This document shows positions 60,669 to 64,000 of a stretch of 64,000 nt of DNA, piece after piece. A program made the position numbers and the translations under genes. Each line of letters opens with the position of its first letter. Position 1 is the first letter of the stretch. Source of the DNA: Kluyvera ascorbata_C (GTDB lineage Bacteria; Pseudomonadota; Gammaproteobacteria; Enterobacterales; Enterobacteriaceae); the NCBI RefSeq assembly GCF_044197065.1, contig NZ_JBIQOI010000001.1, forward strand, positions 124,001 to 188,000. Direction: 5' to 3'. Under the pieces are notes generated by a model. It made no database searches, was not told the origin of the DNA, and saw only the letters and a program-made list of their open reading frames with translations.

Positions 60669-61901
60669 ATGAACAACAGTCGCGTTGAAAGTAACACCGG
60701 TCGTGCAGCGCGCCGTATGAGGCTTGCGCTGATGGGACCCGCATTTATTGCCGCCATCGGGTATATCGATCCCGGCAACTTCGCTACCAATATTCAGGCG
60801 GGGGCGAGCTTCGGCTACCAGCTGCTGTGGGTTGTTGTCTGGGCAAACCTGATGGCGATGCTGATTCAGGTGCTGTCGGCTAAGCTCGGTATTGCTACGG
60901 GAAAAAACCTGGCGGAGCAAATTCGCGACCACTACCCGCGTCCGGTGGTGTGGTTTTACTGGGTGCAGGCGGAAATTATCGCCATGGCGACCGACCTCGC
61001 TGAATTTATTGGCGCGGCTATTGGTTTTAAACTGATCCTCGGGATTTCGCTGCTGCAAGGCGCGGTGCTTACCGGGATTGCGACCTTCCTGATTCTGATG
61101 CTGCAACGCCGCGGGCAAAAACCGCTGGAAAAAGTGATCGGCGGTCTGCTGCTGTTTGTCGCGGCGGCCTATATTGTAGAGCTGATTTTCTCCCAGCCAC
61201 AGCTGGCACCGCTCGCAAAAGGAATGATTATTCCGTCGTTACCTAACTCCGAAGCGGTGTTTCTCGCGGCGGGCGTATTGGGGGCGACCATCATGCCGCA
61301 CGTTATTTATCTGCATTCATCACTGACTCAGCATCTGCATGGCGGGAGCGCAAAAGAGCGCTATCACGCGACGCGGTGGGACGTGGCGATTGCCATGACC
61401 ATTGCCGGTTTTGTTAACCTGGCGATGATGGCGACGGCGGCAGCGGCGTTCCATTTCCACGGACACACCGGCATTGCCGACCTTGACGAAGCGTATCTCA
61501 CCCTCGAACCGTTGTTGAGCCATGCGGCGGCAACCATCTTTGGCCTGAGCCTGGTCGCGGCGGGGCTCTCCTCTACGGTCGTCGGGACGCTGGCCGGTCA
61601 GGTGGTGATGCAGGGCTTTATTCGCTTCCACATCCCGCTGTGGTTCCGCCGCGCGGTGACGATGCTACCGTCATTTATCGTCATTCTGATGGGGCTCGAC
61701 CCGACGCGTATTCTGGTGATGAGCCAGGTGCTGTTAAGCTTTGGGATCGCGCTGGCGCTGGTGCCGCTGCTGATTTTCACCAGCAATCGTCAGCTAATGG
61801 GCGAGTTGGTCAACACGTTGTGGATTAAACGGATTGGCTGGGTGATTGTGGCGATTGTGGTGGCGCTGAATGGGTGGCTGCTGTTGGGAACGCTGATGTA
61901 G
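60669..61901 (+). CDS. mntH: Mn2+/Fe2+:H+ symporter MntH
   Basis: MntH is an NRAMP-family importer of manganese and iron. The 410-residue protein has about eleven helices, the metal-binding DPGNFATN motif in helix 1 (with Asp and Asn ligands) and MPHVIYLHS in helix 6. The ATG at 60669, close after the MntR box, is preferred to an in-frame ATG at 60651 inside the operator. It is controlled by Fur and MntR boxes at 60577-60656. Confidence 0.96.
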   Translation: MNNSRVESNTGRAARRMRLALMGPAFIAAIGYIDPGNFATNIQAGASFGYQLLWVVVWANLMAMLIQVLSAKLGIATGKNLAEQIRDHYPRPVVWFYWVQAEIIAMATDLAEFIGAAIGFKLILGISLLQGAVLTGIATFLILMLQRRGQKPLEKVIGGLLLFVAAAYIVELIFSQPQLAPLAKGMIIPSLPNSEAVFLAAGVLGATIMPHVIYLHSSLTQHLHGGSAKERYHATRWDVAIAMTIAGFVNLAMMATAAAAFHFHGHTGIADLDEAYLTLEPLLSHAAATIFGLSLVAAGLSSTVVGTLAGQVVMQGFIRFHIPLWFRRAVTMLPSFIVILMGLDPTRILVMSQVLLSFGIALALVPLLIFTSNRQLMGELVNTLWIKRIGWVIVAIVVALNGWLLLGTLM

Positions 61902-61905
61902 TCAA

Positions 61906-61972
61906 CCCGGAGTCGCTGCGCTCATCCGGGCTACTTTTGAACGGTAGCCCGAACGAGCGCAGCGACTCCGGG
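61906..61972. repeat. REP/BIME palindromic element
   Basis: An inverted pair (CCCGGAGTCGCTGCGCTCAT and GAGCGCAGCGACTCCGGG) lies between convergent mntH and ypeC. Confidence 0.85.
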
Positions 61973-61978
61973 AAAGTA

Positions 61979-62296
61979 TCAATGATGATGCCCGTGTCCA
62001 TGACCGTGGCCTCTCCCGCGACCACGATGATCGTCACGGTCGCGCCAGCCTTCACGATAGCCGCGCTCATAGGCTTTGCGTTTATCCCAGCCTCGGTGCC
62101 AGCCGTTATCGCGGTGATACCAGTTCCGATGCCAGTAATCACGGTCGCGCCAGCGGCCGCCGTCCCAGTAGTTACCGTAATTATCGCGATCGCCAATTTG
62201 TAATTTTACGGATGGCAGCAGGGTGATTTCACCAGCATTCGCGAACATCGGGGCCGATGCTATCAACACTGCCGCCAGAATCAGTGACCTGAACAT
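61979..62296 (-). CDS. ypeC: DUF2502 secreted protein YpeC
   Basis: The 105-residue product has a Sec signal (MFRSLILAAVLIASAPMFANA, cleavage near 21) and a basic, Trp/Tyr/Arg-rich mature part that ends in a Gly/His run (RGRGHGHGHGHHH). It matches E. coli YpeC in order and sequence. The His tail could bind metal, and the mntH neighbour makes this tempting, but there is no proof. Function unknown. Confidence 0.88.
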   Translation of the reverse strand: MFRSLILAAVLIASAPMFANAGEITLLPSVKLQIGDRDNYGNYWDGGRWRDRDYWHRNWYHRDNGWHRGWDKRKAYERGYREGWRDRDDHRGRGRGHGHGHGHHH

Positions 62297-62422
62297 ACTT
62301 CTCTCCTATTACGATCGTGGCCTGAAAGGCCTGTTAACGCAATATTACAATTCGGTAAATACCCGGATTATTGGTGTAACTCTTAAATCGCCAGGAGAGA
62401 GCACTTTTTGCTAAATTCGCTG

Positions 62423-63421
62423 TTATTTTATACCGCTCAAAATACGATCAATGTCGGCACATTCCTGCGCGCTGAAAAGACGGTTTTCTAGCATGCCGAC
62501 GGCGTCATCAAGCTGTGCGGTCTTACTGGCGCCAATCAGAACTGACGTGACCGCCTGTTGACGCAGTACCCATGCCAGCGCCATCTGCGATAGCTTCTGT
62601 CCGCGCTGTTCGGCCATCGTGTTGAGCTGGCGTACGGCCTCGAGCTTGCCGTCAGTCAGTTGCTCAGGCTTCAGGAAGATACTGCCGCTGGCGGCGCGGG
62701 AATCGGCCGGAATGCCGTGCAGGTAGCGGTCGGTGAGTTGACCCCCAGCCAAGGGTGAAAAGGCAATACAGCCCACACCTTCTTGCTTCAGCACCTGAAG
62801 CAGGCCGTTTTCTGCACCGCGCTCAAGCATTGAGTACTTCGGCTGGTGAATAAGACACGGCGTGCCGAGATCGTTAAGAATTGCAATCGCCTGGCTTGCC
62901 AGTTCAGCCGGATAATTGGAAAGCCCAATGTACAGTGCTTTACCCTGGCGAACGATATGATCCAGCGCGCGCATGGTTTCCAGCAGCGGCGTTTCCGGGT
63001 CTGGACGGTGGTGGTAGAAGATATCAACATACTCCAGCCCCATTCGCTTAAGGCTTTGATCAAGACTGGAAATCAGATATTTACGAGAACCCCAATCGCC
63101 GTATGGACCGTCCCACATGGTATAACCGGCCTTAGTGGAGATAATCAGCTCATCGCGATAGGGCAGAAAATCCTCTCGCAGAATACGGCCAAAGTTGCTT
63201 TCAGCTGAACCTGGAGGTGGCCCGTAGTTATTGGCTAAATCGAAATGGGTGATGCCAAGGTCGAATGCATGGTGCAGCAGCTGGCGGCTATTTTCGACCC
63301 GCGTTTCGTCACCAAAGTTGTGCCATAGCCCCAATGAAACGGCTGGTAGCTTGAGGCCGCTATTGCCGCAGCGCTGAAACGTCATGGTTTCATAACGCGT
63401 GGGACTTGCCTGGTAAACCAT
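62423..63421 (-). CDS. Aldo/keto reductase, YghZ/GprA-like
   Basis: The 332-residue aldo/keto reductase resembles E. coli YghZ (L-glyceraldehyde-3-phosphate reductase). It has the conserved tetrad: Asp in HFDLANNYGPPPGSAE, Tyr in NNYG, Lys in TKAGY and His in YHHRPD; NADP is held by the C-terminal LIGASKTAQL. It is divergent from ipdC. The substrate is inferred from family only. It may be one of the paralogues that act on methylglyoxal or small aldehydes. Confidence 0.85.
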   Translation of the reverse strand: MVYQASPTRYETMTFQRCGNSGLKLPAVSLGLWHNFGDETRVENSRQLLHHAFDLGITHFDLANNYGPPPGSAESNFGRILREDFLPYRDELIISTKAGYTMWDGPYGDWGSRKYLISSLDQSLKRMGLEYVDIFYHHRPDPETPLLETMRALDHIVRQGKALYIGLSNYPAELASQAIAILNDLGTPCLIHQPKYSMLERGAENGLLQVLKQEGVGCIAFSPLAGGQLTDRYLHGIPADSRAASGSIFLKPEQLTDGKLEAVRQLNTMAEQRGQKLSQMALAWVLRQQAVTSVLIGASKTAQLDDAVGMLENRLFSAQECADIDRILSGIK

Positions 63422-63593
63422 TGTGTCCTCCAGATTATCCGGTTGTGTATACGCTTACACTAACCAATGTCCATCGGCTCGTACACTCCTGAAATCTGTA
63501 AAATTAGCTTTCCAGAGGACTTTCTTATGAATTCTGGACAGCCTTAACACTTCTTCAATACTCAAAGGAACAGCTGACTGGAGGAGGTGCATG
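63422..63593. promoter_or_regulatory. Divergent region upstream of ipdC with TyrR box
   Basis: This 172-base gap separates the aldo/keto reductase and ipdC genes. TGTAAA-ATTAGC-TTTCCA at 63497-63514 matches the TyrR pattern TGTAAA-N6-TTTACA with one change. TyrR with aromatic amino acids activates ipdC in Enterobacter. The GAGGAGG ribosome site is at 63581-63587. Confidence 0.6.
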
Positions 63594-64000
63594 ATGACAA
63601 CGTCCTATACCGTGGCAGATTACCTGCTAGACCGCCTCGCCGACTGCGGCGTTGACCACCTGTTTGGCGTCCCCGGAGACTACAACCTCCAGTTTCTCGA
63701 CCATGTTATTGCCCACCGCCAGATACGCTGGGTCGGCTGTGCCAACGAACTCAACGCCGCCTATGCCGCCGATGGCTATGCGCGGATGCAGGGCTGCGGG
63801 GCACTGCTCACCACCTTTGGTGTCGGGGAACTTAGCGCGCTGAACGGGGTAGCGGGAAGCTTTGCCGAACACGTCCCGGTGCTGCATATCGTCGGGGCGC
63901 CCAGTACTGGCGCACAGCAGCGACGTGAGTGTTTACACCACACGTTGGGGGATGGCAATTTTGACCATTTTCGCCAGATGAGCGCCCCGGTTTCGGTGGC
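63594..64000 (+). CDS. ipdC: Indolepyruvate decarboxylase IpdC (partial)
   Basis: These are the first 135 codons of a thiamine-diphosphate decarboxylase; the rest lies past the right edge. IpdC converts indole-3-pyruvate to indole-3-acetaldehyde in indole-3-acetic acid synthesis. The VPGDYNLQFLDHVI segment, the ThDP Glu in CANELNAAYAADGYAR and LLTTFGVGELSALNG match the IpdC/pyruvate decarboxylase family. Two adjacent ATGs (63591, 63594) exist; the second has better spacing from the ribosome site. The gene is typical of Enterobacter, Klebsiella and relatives. Confidence 0.9.
   Translation, partial: MTTSYTVADYLLDRLADCGVDHLFGVPGDYNLQFLDHVIAHRQIRWVGCANELNAAYAADGYARMQGCGALLTTFGVGELSALNGVAGSFAEHVPVLHIVGAPSTGAQQRRECLHHTLGDGNFDHFRQMSAPVSV

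Overview
This window is a chromosomal segment of an Enterobacteriaceae member. Gene content and order match the Escherichia coli region from mntH/nupC to bepA/yfgD, read in the opposite direction. Several points suggest the Enterobacter/Kosakonia/Klebsiella side of the family rather than Escherichia: ipdC (indolepyruvate decarboxylase) at the right edge, a ptsJ-pdxK pair, no eut, hyf, xap or murQP blocks, and many REP/BIME palindromes. I cannot fix the genus from sequence alone.

Layout. 1-1620 is accessory DNA: the start of a lactose/cellobiose-type PTS EIIC gene and, divergent from it, a protein derived from an IS481-type transposase whose catalytic residues look lost. 1626-15000 is core: yfgD-bepA, perM, bcp-gcvR, dapA-bamC, purC, ypfJ-tmcA-ypfH, ypfN, dapE, yffB and the 19-residue ypfM. 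15100-29900 holds acrD, aegA, nudK, ypfG, an EthD/LysR pair, maeB, hemF-amiA, ypeA-yfeZ and yfeY. 29957-36334 has yfeX, a solo DUF559 nuclease-like gene and the sulfate/thiosulfate operon cysPUWAM. 36331-43416 has an NTF2-like gene, ptsJ/pdxK, the PTS core ptsHI-crr and cysK. 43569-46707 is a second accessory insert between cysK and cysZ: a KdgM-type porin, a LacY-type sugar symporter broken by a frameshift, and an AraC regulator whose 3' end runs into cysZ. 46631-59079 has cysZ, zipA, ligA-ypeB, yfeH/yfeR, a FlxA-like gene, three tRNA-Val plus one tRNA-Lys, gltX, yfeD/yfeC, two tRNA-Ala and pdeA. 59131-64000 has nupC, mntH, ypeC, an aldo/keto reductase and the start of ipdC.

How the genes work together. 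Cysteine synthesis is spread over four nearby units (cysPUWAM, cysK, cysZ and the aerobic O-acetylserine sulfhydrylases). The general PTS (ptsHI-crr) would energise the EIIC at the left edge. Lysine/peptidoglycan precursor genes (dapA, dapE), outer-membrane assembly genes (bamC, bepA) and cell-division genes (zipA, amiA) make up most of the housekeeping content. Recognisable control sites include a PurR box at purC, a BaeR-like box at acrD, MntR and Fur boxes at mntH, a CRP-like site at nupC, a Cra-like site at ptsH and a TyrR box at ipdC.

The best candidates for something not well described are the degenerate transposase paired with a PTS gene at the left edge and the decaying porin/symporter/AraC module at cysK-cysZ. 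I found no CRISPR array, no intact insertion sequence, no prophage and no obvious defence island.
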